Positions 25,846-34,493 of a stretch of 58,895 nucleotides of DNA are shown piece by piece (position 1 is the stretch's first letter; each line of letters begins with the position of its first letter). The stretch spans positions 1 to 58,895 of the forward strand of contig CACNSS010000006.1 of the NCBI GenBank assembly GCA_902623215.1, read 5' to 3'. A program made the position numbers and the translations under genes. The notes beneath the pieces are model-generated. The model made no database searches. It saw only the letters and a list, made by a program, of their open reading frames with translations, and had not been told where the DNA came from. The stretch comes from an uncultured Pelagibacteraceae bacterium. GTDB lineage: Bacteria; Pseudomonadota; Alphaproteobacteria; Pelagibacterales; Pelagibacteraceae.

Positions 25846-25890
25846 GTTGTGGATCTTCTAACAACAAAGTTTTAATTAATCAATAGAACT

Positions 25891-27432
25891 TTATACCATT
25901 GGAAAAATGACTTCCATTCTTGCGCCCTTTTTGTCAGTTCGATTTGATGCTTTAATAGAACCATTATGTAGATCAACTAAATTTTTAACAATATTCAATC
26001 CTAAACCAGAATGTTGGCCAAATTTATCTGGCCTATTACTATAAAATCTCTTGAAAATTTTATTTGTATCTTTCTCCTTAAATCCATTTCCCTCATCTAA
26101 AATATCAATGTTAATTTTTTTGTCGTCTGATTGAGACACTTTAACAATTATATTTTTATTATCATCACTAAACGATATTGCATTATCTAAAAGATTTGCA
26201 ATTATTTGTTCTATTCTATTTTCAATACCATTAATATAGTAATTTTTCTTACCATCATTTTCAAAAGAAATTTCTATTCCTTTTTTCACTTTATAAATAT
26301 TATTAAAATCGTCAACAACAGACTTTATAATAGGTTCAATATCTAATTTCTTTATTTTTTCTTTACTTAAGGCTACCTCATCTTTTAGCATTTGAGAATA
26401 ATCTGTGATTAATCTCTCTATTCTCTGGACATCATGACTTAAGATATTTAATAATTTCACTCTTTGATCTATATCATTTGTATCTTGTAGAATTTCTGAG
26501 GCACTTTTAAGAGAGGCTAATGGATTTCTGATCTCGTGCACAAGATCAGTTGAAAAATTCTCAGCTTGTGAAATTCTTTTCTGTAATTCTAAAGTCATAT
26601 CATCTAGAGAACTTGAGAGTAATCCAAGTTCATCATTTCTAAGTTTTAAATTCTCAATGTTCGTAATCTTTGAATTTTTTTCTTTAATTGTTTTTGTGTA
26701 AGTGACCAAATTTTTAATTGGTTTCAAAAAATACCTATTTAAAACAAATGAAAAAATTAAGATTACTATTCCAACAGCTATAGCTGTTCTGATAATAAAT
26801 GTTTTTCTTTCTTCAATGGCAGCTTTAATATCATTTGCGTTTTCGCTAATTGCTAAATATCCGATATTTTTATCGTTTTTCATTACATTTTTAATAGTTG
26901 TTAGTTTGAATTTATTAAATTCATCTTCGGTAAACGTAAAAGGTATCCCATAATTTTTAGACTCAGCATAATTAGATAAGATATCTTTTAGTGATAAATT
27001 GTTTTCACTATCTATATTAATATTCTTATCCTCTGTAATTTCTTTTGTTTTATCTTCGTTTAATATATCTAATTCTATAATATCTAACCTTGTAGAAAAT
27101 GATCTTGGGTCAAGATCTAACGTGTCTGTGTCCCCAATTAATTTTAATTCGTTATCAAAAAAAATAACTCTATCTAAATTTTGAAAAAGAAATCTTGTAG
27201 AAAACAAAAATTTTCTTATATCTTCCTCGATAAACTTAACGTTAAGTCTATTAAGATTATCAATAGTGTTGTTTATAATTTCGATATGATTAGAGGATTT
27301 TTTCTTTATTAAATTTGGCTGAACATTTTCCAAGTATATAAATGTGAATAATCCAATTATTGTAAAAAAAATTAAGTTTATGAATAAAAATTTTTTTAAT
27401 ATGGACAAATTTTTAAGAAGGTTGCTTAGCAT
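25891..27432 (-). CDS. chvG: Sensor histidine kinase, ChvG-like
   Basis: A 513-residue inner-membrane kinase. It has two transmembrane segments (about residues 13-33 and 213-233) bracketing a periplasmic domain of about 180 residues, then a HAMP region. The H-box SAENFSTDLVHEIRNPLASL carries the phospho-accepting His near residue 299, and the HATPase domain has NLLDNAISFSDD, DEGNGFK and GLGLNIVKNL. The adjacent regulator and downstream ahcY match the alphaproteobacterial chvI-chvG-(hprK-pts)-ahcY order, so ChvG/ExoS is the best name. That system senses acidity or envelope stress in rhizobia; the signal here is unknown. The start overlaps the chvI stop by 1 bp. Confidence 0.88.
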   Translation of the reverse strand: MLSNLLKNLSILKKFLFINLIFFTIIGLFTFIYLENVQPNLIKKKSSNHIEIINNTIDNLNRLNVKFIEEDIRKFLFSTRFLFQNLDRVIFFDNELKLIGDTDTLDLDPRSFSTRLDIIELDILNEDKTKEITEDKNINIDSENNLSLKDILSNYAESKNYGIPFTFTEDEFNKFKLTTIKNVMKNDKNIGYLAISENANDIKAAIEERKTFIIRTAIAVGIVILIFSFVLNRYFLKPIKNLVTYTKTIKEKNSKITNIENLKLRNDELGLLSSSLDDMTLELQKRISQAENFSTDLVHEIRNPLASLKSASEILQDTNDIDQRVKLLNILSHDVQRIERLITDYSQMLKDEVALSKEKIKKLDIEPIIKSVVDDFNNIYKVKKGIEISFENDGKKNYYINGIENRIEQIIANLLDNAISFSDDNKNIIVKVSQSDDKKINIDILDEGNGFKEKDTNKIFKRFYSNRPDKFGQHSGLGLNIVKNLVDLHNGSIKASNRTDKKGARMEVIFPMV

Positions 27433-28139
27433 TAGCTAACATTCCACCTATACCCACTTCCATATCTAGTCTCAATAGCTGAAAAATCTGGATCAACTTT
27501 TTTAAATTTTTTTCTTATTCTTTTTACATGACTATCAATAGTGCGGTCTTCAATATCTGTATCCTCTCTATAAGCAATATCCATCAACTGAGCTCTTTCT
27601 TTAATTATACCAGGTCGTTTTGCTAATTCTTTAACGAGTAAAAATTCTGTAGTAGTTAATTTGTCAGGCAATTGTTTGCCATTCCATTCACATTCCAATT
27701 GTGAAGGATCTAATTTTAATTTTCCATGAGAGATGATACTTTTGTTCTCCTCAATAGTATCCTTTCTATCTTTCTTCCTAAGTTGAACTCTAATTCTCTC
27801 AATTAATACTTTTATTGAAAAACCTCCAGATTTTTTAACGAAATCATCTGCTCCTAACTTTAGTCCAAGCAATTCATCTATTTCATCATCTTTGGAAGTT
27901 AAAAATATCACTGGCAATGAGGTTTTTTTTCTTAATTTCTTTAATAACTCTTCTCCATCCATTTTTGGCATTTTTATATCAATGATTGCTAGATCAGGCG
28001 GAGTCCTTGTTAATCCAATTAATGCACTTTCACCATCTATGTATGTCTGAACATTAAAACCCTCTTTTTCTAAAGCAATACTTAAGCTTGTCAGAATATT
28101 TCTATCATCATCAATTAAAGCAATAGTTTGTTTGTGCAT
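27432..28139 (-). CDS. chvI: Response regulator, ChvI-like (OmpR family)
   Basis: A 235-residue OmpR-type regulator. The receiver domain has the acidic pocket IALIDDDRN (residues 6-14), the phospho-acceptor in DLAIIDIKMPKMDGEEL (about residue 55) and the lysine in GADDFVKKSG. The winged-helix domain spans about 140-233, with DRTIDSHVKRIRKKF as the recognition helix region and YGSGYRW at the end. The divergence from PhoB-type proteins and the pairing with a ChvG-like kinase support ChvI. It leads the chvI-chvG-ahcY-tsaE-amgK-murU set. Its regulon cannot be read from the window. Confidence 0.9.
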   Translation of the reverse strand: MHKQTIALIDDDRNILTSLSIALEKEGFNVQTYIDGESALIGLTRTPPDLAIIDIKMPKMDGEELLKKLRKKTSLPVIFLTSKDDEIDELLGLKLGADDFVKKSGGFSIKVLIERIRVQLRKKDRKDTIEENKSIISHGKLKLDPSQLECEWNGKQLPDKLTTTEFLLVKELAKRPGIIKERAQLMDIAYREDTDIEDRTIDSHVKRIRKKFKKVDPDFSAIETRYGSGYRWNVS

Positions 28140-28189
28140 ACTACAATATAAAAATACTAAATTGTTCTAATTTGGGCAATCAAATTAAA

Positions 28190-30964
28190 TTAATGAAGTG
28201 AACCCCAATTATCACCAGTATTTAAATCTACTGTTAAAGGTATTGAAAAAGAATGGTGATCGCTGTTAACAACACTAGTCATTTCATCAATGATTGTTTT
28301 GCTTATTCTTTTTACATCTGTTTTTGGAGTTTCAAAAATCAATTCATCATGGATTTGCAACAGTATTTTTGTTTTTTTATTCTTTTCTTCTAATAGTTTT
28401 TTTTGCAATCTTATCATTGCTAATCTCATAATTTCAGAAGCAGATCCTTGTATTGGAGCATTTATAGCGGCTCTTTCTTGGAAATTTCTTACATTATAAT
28501 TCTTATCATTAATGCTAATGAAATGTGATTTTCTTCCAAAAATATTATTTACAAAACCACTCTTTCTGCAAAATTTAATAGTGTTATCCATATAAACTTT
28601 AATTTCAGGAAATTTTGCAAAGTATGAATTCAAAAATTCTTCTGCTTCGTGGTTAGAAACGTTAATTTGTTTTGCTAATCCGTATTGTGAAATTCCATAA
28701 ATTATACCAAAGTTAATTGCTTTTGCTTTTCTTCTCTGGTCATCATTCACTTTTCTAATATCAATATTGAAAATCTGACTTGCCGTCAAAGAGTGTATAT
28801 CTTCATTATTTTTAAACGCTTTTTTAAGTTCTTTTACATCAGCAATATCTGCTAAAATTCTCATTTCAATTTGATTATAGTCTGCCGAGATCAAAGTATG
28901 TTCTTTCTCTGCTATAAACGCTTTTCTGATATCTTTGCCGTCCTCAGACTTAATTGGAATATTTTGTAGATTAGGTTCACTTGATGCTAATCTTCCTGTG
29001 GTAGTAGCAGCAAGTAAAAAAGAAGTGTGAACTCTTTTTGTTTTAGGATTAATGTGCTCTGGTAAAGCATCTGAGTAAGTATTTTTTAATTTTGATATTT
29101 GTCTCCAATCTAAAACTAATTGTGGAAATTTATGACCTTTAAAGGCTAAATCCTCTAATACCGTTGCACTAGTAGCGAAACTACCTTTTTTGGTTTTTTT
29201 TAGATCAGCAATTTTAAGCTCATTATACAAAATTTCACCAAGCTGTTTTGGTGATGCAATATTGAATTCTTTTTTAGATATTTTAAAAACTTCTTTTTGA
29301 ATTCTAAAAATTTTTTTTTCAAAATTTGAGGATAAAATTTTAAGGAATTTATGATCTATTTTAATTCCCTCAATCTCCATATTTGCAAGAATTGTTATCA
29401 TTGGTTTTTCAAAAAGTTCGTAAACATTAATCATTTTTTCATCTTTAAGACTTTTGTAAAATTTTTTATAAAGCCTATAAGTAATATCAGCATCTTCAGC
29501 AGCGTAATTTTTTGCTTTTTCTAGATCGACTTCACTAAAATTTATTTCTTTTTTTCCAGTCCCTACTAAATCTTTAAAAGCTATTGTTTTGTGACCTAAA
29601 TGAATTTCAGACAATGTATCCATATTGTGTCTGTTTTTCCCTGCATCAAGAACATATGACATAAGCATTGTATCTTCCATCGAGGAAAGTTTTATACCTT
29701 GCTTAAGTAAAACTATAAAATCAAACTTTATATTTTGACCGATCTTTTTAATACTAGGATCTTCTAATAAAGGTTTTAATTTTTTTAAAACAAGATCCTT
29801 ATCAATATTTTCTTTAGAATTATGGTTAAGAGGTATGTAACAAGCTTTACCGATTTTTGAACTTAAAGAAATTCCTATCAAATCTGCTTGATGAGGATCT
29901 AATGAACTTGTTTCGGTATCAACAGCAAGTTCCCCAACCTCCTCGGCCTCTTTAATCCAATCATCAATTGCTTTTATGTCTTTAATTAAAAAATAATTTT
30001 TATTAGAAATCTTTTCTTGAGTTTGAATAATTTTAGTATCTTCTTTTTTATCCTCAAAATTTGGCTCGCCGTAAGTTGAGATAGCTGAACTAAGTAATCT
30101 ATTAAATTCCATTTCCCTTAAAAATTTATAGAGTTTTTCTTTATTAATTTGCTTTAATTGAAATTCCTCTGGATTTTTTTCAATTGGAGCATCATTTTTT
30201 AAAGTTACTAATTTTTTACTAATTATCGCTTTATCTTTATTTTCGAGTAAAGTCTCTCTTCTTTTATTTTGTTTAATCTCACTTGCAGATTTTAAAAGAG
30301 TTTCTAAATCTCCATATTTATTTATTAACTCAGCTGCAGTTTTTACACCAATTCCTGGGACACCGGGCACATTATCACTACTGTCTCCAGCTAATGCCTG
30401 CACATCTATCACTTTGTCAGCTGTAACACCAAATTTTTTTTGAACATCCTCATCATTAATAAATCTATTTTTCATTGGATCATAAATTCGAACACCTTTT
30501 TTATATAATTGCATTAAATCTTTGTCTGAAGAAACTATTGTCACTTTAGCTCCGACTTTTAAAATCATATTTGTATAAGTTGCTATTAAATCATCTGCCT
30601 CATAGTTATTTAGCTCCACTGATGGTAAATTAAATGCTAATACAGACTTTCTAATATAATCGAATTGAGGTGCTAAATCGTCAGGTGCTTCTGCTCTATT
30701 AGCTTTATAATCTTTATAAATTTCATTCCTAAATGTCTTTCTGGCTGAGTCAAAAATGACTGCAAAGTGAGATGGTTTTTGTAAATTTTCTTTTGACTTA
30801 GAATCTTCAAGAAGTTTAAAAAGCATACTACAAAAGCCACTTACAGCTCCAGTTGGTAAACCATCACTTTTTCTTGTTAAAGGAGGAAGAGCATAATAGG
30901 CTCTAAATATGTAGCCAGACCCATCTATCAAGTAAAAGTGATCTGTTTTTTGAATCTTGCTCAT
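28190..30964 (-). CDS. polA: DNA polymerase I
   Basis: PolA fills gaps and removes RNA primers. The 924-residue protein has all three domains. The 5' nuclease (about residues 1-300) shows FHLIDGSGYIFRAYYALP-like start and DVQALAGDSSDNVPGVPGIG. The 3'-5' exonuclease (about 330-520) has an intact LAVDTETSSLD, so proofreading should be active. The polymerase domain shows motif A SADYNQIEMRILADI, motif B RRKAKAINFGIIYG and motif C QIHDELIFE. Length is the same as E. coli Pol I (928). It is a single gene, divergent from bioY with 46 bp between starts. Confidence 0.97.
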   Translation of the reverse strand: MSKIQKTDHFYLIDGSGYIFRAYYALPPLTRKSDGLPTGAVSGFCSMLFKLLEDSKSKENLQKPSHFAVIFDSARKTFRNEIYKDYKANRAEAPDDLAPQFDYIRKSVLAFNLPSVELNNYEADDLIATYTNMILKVGAKVTIVSSDKDLMQLYKKGVRIYDPMKNRFINDEDVQKKFGVTADKVIDVQALAGDSSDNVPGVPGIGVKTAAELINKYGDLETLLKSASEIKQNKRRETLLENKDKAIISKKLVTLKNDAPIEKNPEEFQLKQINKEKLYKFLREMEFNRLLSSAISTYGEPNFEDKKEDTKIIQTQEKISNKNYFLIKDIKAIDDWIKEAEEVGELAVDTETSSLDPHQADLIGISLSSKIGKACYIPLNHNSKENIDKDLVLKKLKPLLEDPSIKKIGQNIKFDFIVLLKQGIKLSSMEDTMLMSYVLDAGKNRHNMDTLSEIHLGHKTIAFKDLVGTGKKEINFSEVDLEKAKNYAAEDADITYRLYKKFYKSLKDEKMINVYELFEKPMITILANMEIEGIKIDHKFLKILSSNFEKKIFRIQKEVFKISKKEFNIASPKQLGEILYNELKIADLKKTKKGSFATSATVLEDLAFKGHKFPQLVLDWRQISKLKNTYSDALPEHINPKTKRVHTSFLLAATTTGRLASSEPNLQNIPIKSEDGKDIRKAFIAEKEHTLISADYNQIEMRILADIADVKELKKAFKNNEDIHSLTASQIFNIDIRKVNDDQRRKAKAINFGIIYGISQYGLAKQINVSNHEAEEFLNSYFAKFPEIKVYMDNTIKFCRKSGFVNNIFGRKSHFISINDKNYNVRNFQERAAINAPIQGSASEIMRLAMIRLQKKLLEEKNKKTKILLQIHDELIFETPKTDVKRISKTIIDEMTSVVNSDHHSFSIPLTVDLNTGDNWGSLH

Positions 30965-31010
30965 TTTAAATTAATATAGATTATTAAAAAAATAAGAGTA
31001 TTATTATTTT

Positions 31011-31562
31011 ATGGAACTTGCTAAAAACACTATCAACTATTCAAAAATAATCAAATCAGCTATTTTTGTATTAATTGGAACAGCTTTACTGGCTATATCT
31101 TCCAAAATACAAACTCCATTTACTTTAGTGCCTGCAACTATGCAAACTTTTGTAGTTATGTTTCTTGGGATAATATTGGGATATAAATTAGCAACACTAA
31201 CTGTTATTTTATATTTGATCGAAGGATCTTTTGGATTGCCAGTTTTTGCAAAAGGTGGTGGAGTTGGATATCTTTTCGGTCCTACTGGTGGATACTTAAT
31301 TGGTTTTATTTTTACAGCATTTTTTGCAGGTCATATAAATGAGAATAAAGACCCGATAATTGTCTTTTTATATTTATTATTTTCGGTAAGTATAATTTAT
31401 ATTATTGGATTAGGTGGTTTGTGGAATTTTATGGGATTTGATAAAACTTTTAATGATGTTTTCACAGTTGGAGCAAAACCGTTTTTATTAATAGAAATAT
31501 ATAAAATATTAATCCTCACAGTCCTATCAAAACAACTTCTTAAAATTAGAAAATTTATTTAG
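31011..31562 (+). CDS. bioY: BioY, substrate-binding component of the biotin ECF transporter
   Basis: A 183-residue membrane protein with about six helices and the BioY signatures SSKIQTPFTLVPATMQTFVV (about residues 26-45) and GYLFGPTGGYLIGF (about 87-100). BioY binds biotin and works with or without BioM/BioN, which are not in the window. Biotin uptake suits an organism that may lack a full biotin pathway, but that cannot be tested here. It overlaps the convergent regulator gene by 8 bp. Confidence 0.92.
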   Translation: MELAKNTINYSKIIKSAIFVLIGTALLAISSKIQTPFTLVPATMQTFVVMFLGIILGYKLATLTVILYLIEGSFGLPVFAKGGGVGYLFGPTGGYLIGFIFTAFFAGHINENKDPIIVFLYLLFSVSIIYIIGLGGLWNFMGFDKTFNDVFTVGAKPFLLIEIYKILILTVLSKQLLKIRKFI

Positions 31563-32118
31563 GAGATCTTTTAGAAAGAATTCGTTGTAAAGTTCTTCTG
31601 TGCATTTTTAGTCTTCTTGCAGTTTCAGAAACATTTCTATTGCATAACTCAAAAACTCTGTGAATATGTTCCCACTTTACTCTATCTGCAGACATGGGAT
31701 TTTCTGGTGGAGCAGCTTTTTTATTTGGATCAGCTAAAAGAGCTTTTTCAACATCATCTGCATCTGCAGGTTTAGCTAAATAGTCTATAGCACCTTCTTT
31801 TATTGCAGCAACTGCAGTTGGAATATTTCCATAACCAGTTAGCATTATTATCCGGCTTGATGAATTTTTAGATTGGATTTCTTTTACAACCTCTAGTCCG
31901 TTTCCATCATTTAATCTAAGATCGACAACTGCAAATCCAGGTTTTTTAGATTTGACGGATTCTATTCCTTTTTGCACACTCTCAGCTTGAAATACCTCAA
32001 AACCTTTTTTTTCCATTGCCCTAGCTAATCTTTCTCTAAAAGGATTATCATCATCGACAATTAATAGTGATTTATTCTCAAAATTACTTAAATTTTGCAA
32101 TGTAGCGTCTACTTTCAT
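31555..32118 (-). CDS. regA: ActR/RegA/PrrA-type response regulator
   Basis: A two-domain regulator of about 187 residues. The receiver starts SLLIVDDDNPFRERLARAM and has the phospho-acceptor in GFAVVDLRLNDGNGLEV, with LTGYGNIPTAVAAIKEGA after it. The C-terminal Fis-type helix-turn-helix NVSETARRLKMHRRTLQRIL is joined by a proline-rich linker (KKAAPPENP). This layout, without a sigma-54 domain, is specific for ActR/PrrA/RegA, global redox regulators of alphaproteobacteria. The in-frame GTG at 32145 is passed over for the ATG at 32118. The partner kinase RegB is not in the window. It is divergent from the polyamine cluster with a 147 bp gap. Confidence 0.9.
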   Translation of the reverse strand: MKVDATLQNLSNFENKSLLIVDDDNPFRERLARAMEKKGFEVFQAESVQKGIESVKSKKPGFAVVDLRLNDGNGLEVVKEIQSKNSSSRIIMLTGYGNIPTAVAAIKEGAIDYLAKPADADDVEKALLADPNKKAAPPENPMSADRVKWEHIHRVFELCNRNVSETARRLKMHRRTLQRILSKRSPK

Positions 32119-32145
32119 AGGCCTAATATGGTGTTTTTTTCCCAC

Positions 32146-32191
32146 AATTCAATAGGATATTATTTTCTTTACATTGTGCTACTATTGAATT
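32146..32191. repeat. 10-bp inverted repeat in the regA / ornithine decarboxylase control region
   Basis: AATTCAATAG (32146-32155) and CTATTGAATT (32182-32191) are perfect inverted copies separated by 26 bp, in the 147 bp between the two divergent starts. The half-site centres are 36 bp apart, about 3.4 helical turns. It could be a paired operator or an RNA stem in either leader. AT-richness makes chance symmetry possible. Confidence 0.4.
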
Positions 32192-32265
32192 ATCGCTCGA
32201 ATTATTAAAGTATTTTTAAATAAAAAGCTTTTTTTTTGTTAAATTTTTTTTGAGGGGGCATTTAA

Positions 32266-33450
32266 ATGCAAAAATTTACATCAGTTGAAAACTTAATAAA
32301 TCAACTGAAACCAGATAAACCGGTCTATTGTATAAGGAAGAAATCAATTCTTTCTGCATCAAATTTTTTTCAAAGAAAATTCCCTGGAAAAATTTTATAT
32401 GCCGTTAAAACAAATCCTCATCCAGAAGTCATAAAAACTCTTATAAAAAGTGGTGTCAATGAATTTGATGTTGCCTCAATATCAGAAATTAAGTCTGTTA
32501 GAAAATTTAGCAAGAGTGCGAAATGTTCCTTTATGCACACAGTTAAAAGTCGTGAAGATATACAAGTAGCTTATTTTAAGTATGGTGTAAAAACATTCGC
32601 ACTAGATACTAAAGATGAATTAATAAAGATAATTGAAAGTACTAACAACGCTAAAGATCTTGAAATTTTTGTAAGAGTTGCAGTTTCAAATGAACACGCG
32701 GAAATAGACTTATCTAAAAAATTTGGGGCCATGAACAATGAGGCTAGTGGATTATTAAGACTTGCAAAACAATACGCAAATAGAATTGGCTTAAGCTTCC
32801 ATGTTGGATCACAATGTATGCATCCAATTTCTTACACAAAAGGAATAGCTGAGATAGGTAATATAATTAAGAAAACAAAAATTGTACCAGAATACATAAA
32901 TGTTGGTGGAGGATTTCCAACTATATACCCAGATTTAGTTCCGCAATCATTAGATAATTATTTTCAAGAAATAAAAATGAGTTTAGATAACTTAAAATTA
33001 AATAATTTACCTGAAATCATATGTGAACCAGGAAGAGCATTAGTTGCTGAAAGTGGATCAACAATTGTAAGAGTAAACTTAAGAAAAAAACAAAAGCTTT
33101 ATATTAATGATGGTACTTATGGCACTCTTTTTGATGCTGGAACACCAAATATAGTTTTCCCATCAAAATTAATTAAAGAAAGTTCTAATAAAATAATTTC
33201 TAAAAAGTTAACAGCCTTTGATTTTTATGGTCCAACTTGTGACAGTATGGATTACATGAAAGGTCCTTTTGTTTTACCTAATAATATTAAAGAAAATGAT
33301 TATATTGAGCTTGGTCAGCTTGGTGCATATGGTCTTACATTTAGAACAGAATTTAATGGTTTCTTCTCAAATGAAATTTATGAAGTTGAAGATAATCCAA
33401 TAATGAGTCTGTATGAGAAAGACGCTAATAAAGCCACATTAGTTGCTTAA
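32266..33450 (+). CDS. Ornithine (or ornithine/lysine) decarboxylase, alanine-racemase fold
   Basis: A fold-III PLP decarboxylase of 394 residues that should make putrescine from ornithine. The PLP lysine is in LYAVKTNPHP (K48). NVGGGFPTIYP and EPGRALVAESG are the PLP-phosphate loops. Near the C-terminus FYGPTCDSMD (Cys325, catalytic, from the partner subunit) and GQLGAYGLTFRTEFNGF complete the site. The specificity aspartate aligned with D332 of trypanosome ODC is kept (LFDAG, D290), arguing for ornithine over arginine. A GAGGGGG ribosome-binding site precedes the ATG. The stop overlaps the DHS-like gene by 1 bp. Cadaverine formation from lysine as a side reaction cannot be excluded. Confidence 0.9.
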   Translation: MQKFTSVENLINQLKPDKPVYCIRKKSILSASNFFQRKFPGKILYAVKTNPHPEVIKTLIKSGVNEFDVASISEIKSVRKFSKSAKCSFMHTVKSREDIQVAYFKYGVKTFALDTKDELIKIIESTNNAKDLEIFVRVAVSNEHAEIDLSKKFGAMNNEASGLLRLAKQYANRIGLSFHVGSQCMHPISYTKGIAEIGNIIKKTKIVPEYINVGGGFPTIYPDLVPQSLDNYFQEIKMSLDNLKLNNLPEIICEPGRALVAESGSTIVRVNLRKKQKLYINDGTYGTLFDAGTPNIVFPSKLIKESSNKIISKKLTAFDFYGPTCDSMDYMKGPFVLPNNIKENDYIELGQLGAYGLTFRTEFNGFFSNEIYEVEDNPIMSLYEKDANKATLVA

Positions 33451-34490
33451 TGTCTGAAAAAAAAAATCTCGGCCATAATAGCAAAAAAGATTTTCTTAAA
33501 AGTCCAGTTGAACACATAGATATTACCTCATTTGACTCTAGGAAAATTATTTCTTCTATGAAAAAAATGTCTTTTGTTTCAAGAGAAACAGCAAATGCAT
33601 CTGAGATATATAATGAGATGTTGAAAGATAAGGATTGCACAATATTTCTAACCTTAGCTGGATCTACTTCTGCAGCTGGATGTATGCATATTTACCGAGA
33701 CATGGTGAAGTATAATATGGTCGATGCAATTGTAGCAACTGGTGCATCGATAATTGATATGGATTTTTTTGAGGCGCTTGGATTTAAACATTATCAGGGT
33801 TCTCAGTACCAAAATGATAATGAATTAAGAAATAACTACATAGATAGGATTTACGATACTTACATTGATGAAGAAGAACTTAAAATGTGTGATAAAATAA
33901 TAGGAGAAATAGCTGACAAGTTGGAACCTAAAGCTTATACATCAAGAGAGTTTATAAAAGAAATTGGAAAATATTTAAAATCAAATGCAAAGAAGAAGGG
34001 TTCTTTAATAGAAACAGCATATGATAATAATGTTCCAATATTCTGTCCAGCATTTACAGACTCCAGTGCAGGTTTTGGCCTAGTAATGCATCAAGAAAGA
34101 AATCCTAATAATCATATCACAATAGATTCTATCAAAGAATTTAGAGAATTAACTGAAATAAAGATTAAATCTAAAGGTTCTGGATTGTTTATGATTGGTG
34201 GTGGGGTTCCAAAAAATTTTATTCAGGATACTGTTATATGTGCCGAACTTTTAGGTAAAAATGTAGATATGCATAAATATGCTGTACAAATTACAGTTGC
34301 AGACTCAAGAGATGGTGCTTGTAGCAGCTCAACTCTTAAAGAGGCAAGTTCATGGGGTAAAGTCGATACAACCAAAGAACAAATGGTTTTTGCTGAAGCA
34401 ACATCGGTTTTACCGTTGATTGCAAGTGATGCTTATCACACAGGTGAGTGGAAAAATAGAGATAGAAAAAACTTTTCCAAAATATTTTGA
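33450..34490 (+). CDS. Deoxyhypusine synthase-like protein, probable polyamine aminobutyltransferase
   Basis: A 346-residue member of the deoxyhypusine synthase (DHS) family, NAD-dependent, with a Rossmann-like core: TLAGSTSAAGCMHIYRDM, ATGASIIDMDF, FMIGGGVPKNF. The catalytic lysine that forms the aminobutyl intermediate is kept (SWGKV, K304), as are the neighbouring W302 and E298. Human His288 and Asp316, which hold spermidine, align with Asn256 and Cys291. Bacteria have no eIF5A, so hypusine formation is not expected. Plant homospermidine synthases evolved from DHS, and coupling to ornithine decarboxylase (1 bp overlap) suggests homospermidine or a related polyamine. Next gene is 3 bp away. 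Substrates are inferred. Confidence 0.85.
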   Translation: MSEKKNLGHNSKKDFLKSPVEHIDITSFDSRKIISSMKKMSFVSRETANASEIYNEMLKDKDCTIFLTLAGSTSAAGCMHIYRDMVKYNMVDAIVATGASIIDMDFFEALGFKHYQGSQYQNDNELRNNYIDRIYDTYIDEEELKMCDKIIGEIADKLEPKAYTSREFIKEIGKYLKSNAKKKGSLIETAYDNNVPIFCPAFTDSSAGFGLVMHQERNPNNHITIDSIKEFRELTEIKIKSKGSGLFMIGGGVPKNFIQDTVICAELLGKNVDMHKYAVQITVADSRDGACSSSTLKEASSWGKVDTTKEQMVFAEATSVLPLIASDAYHTGEWKNRDRKNFSKIF

Positions 34491-34493
34491 TTA

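Noticed and set aside
25846..25890. SAH riboswitch before ahcY.
   Set aside because: The gap is only 45 nt and has no matching conserved core.
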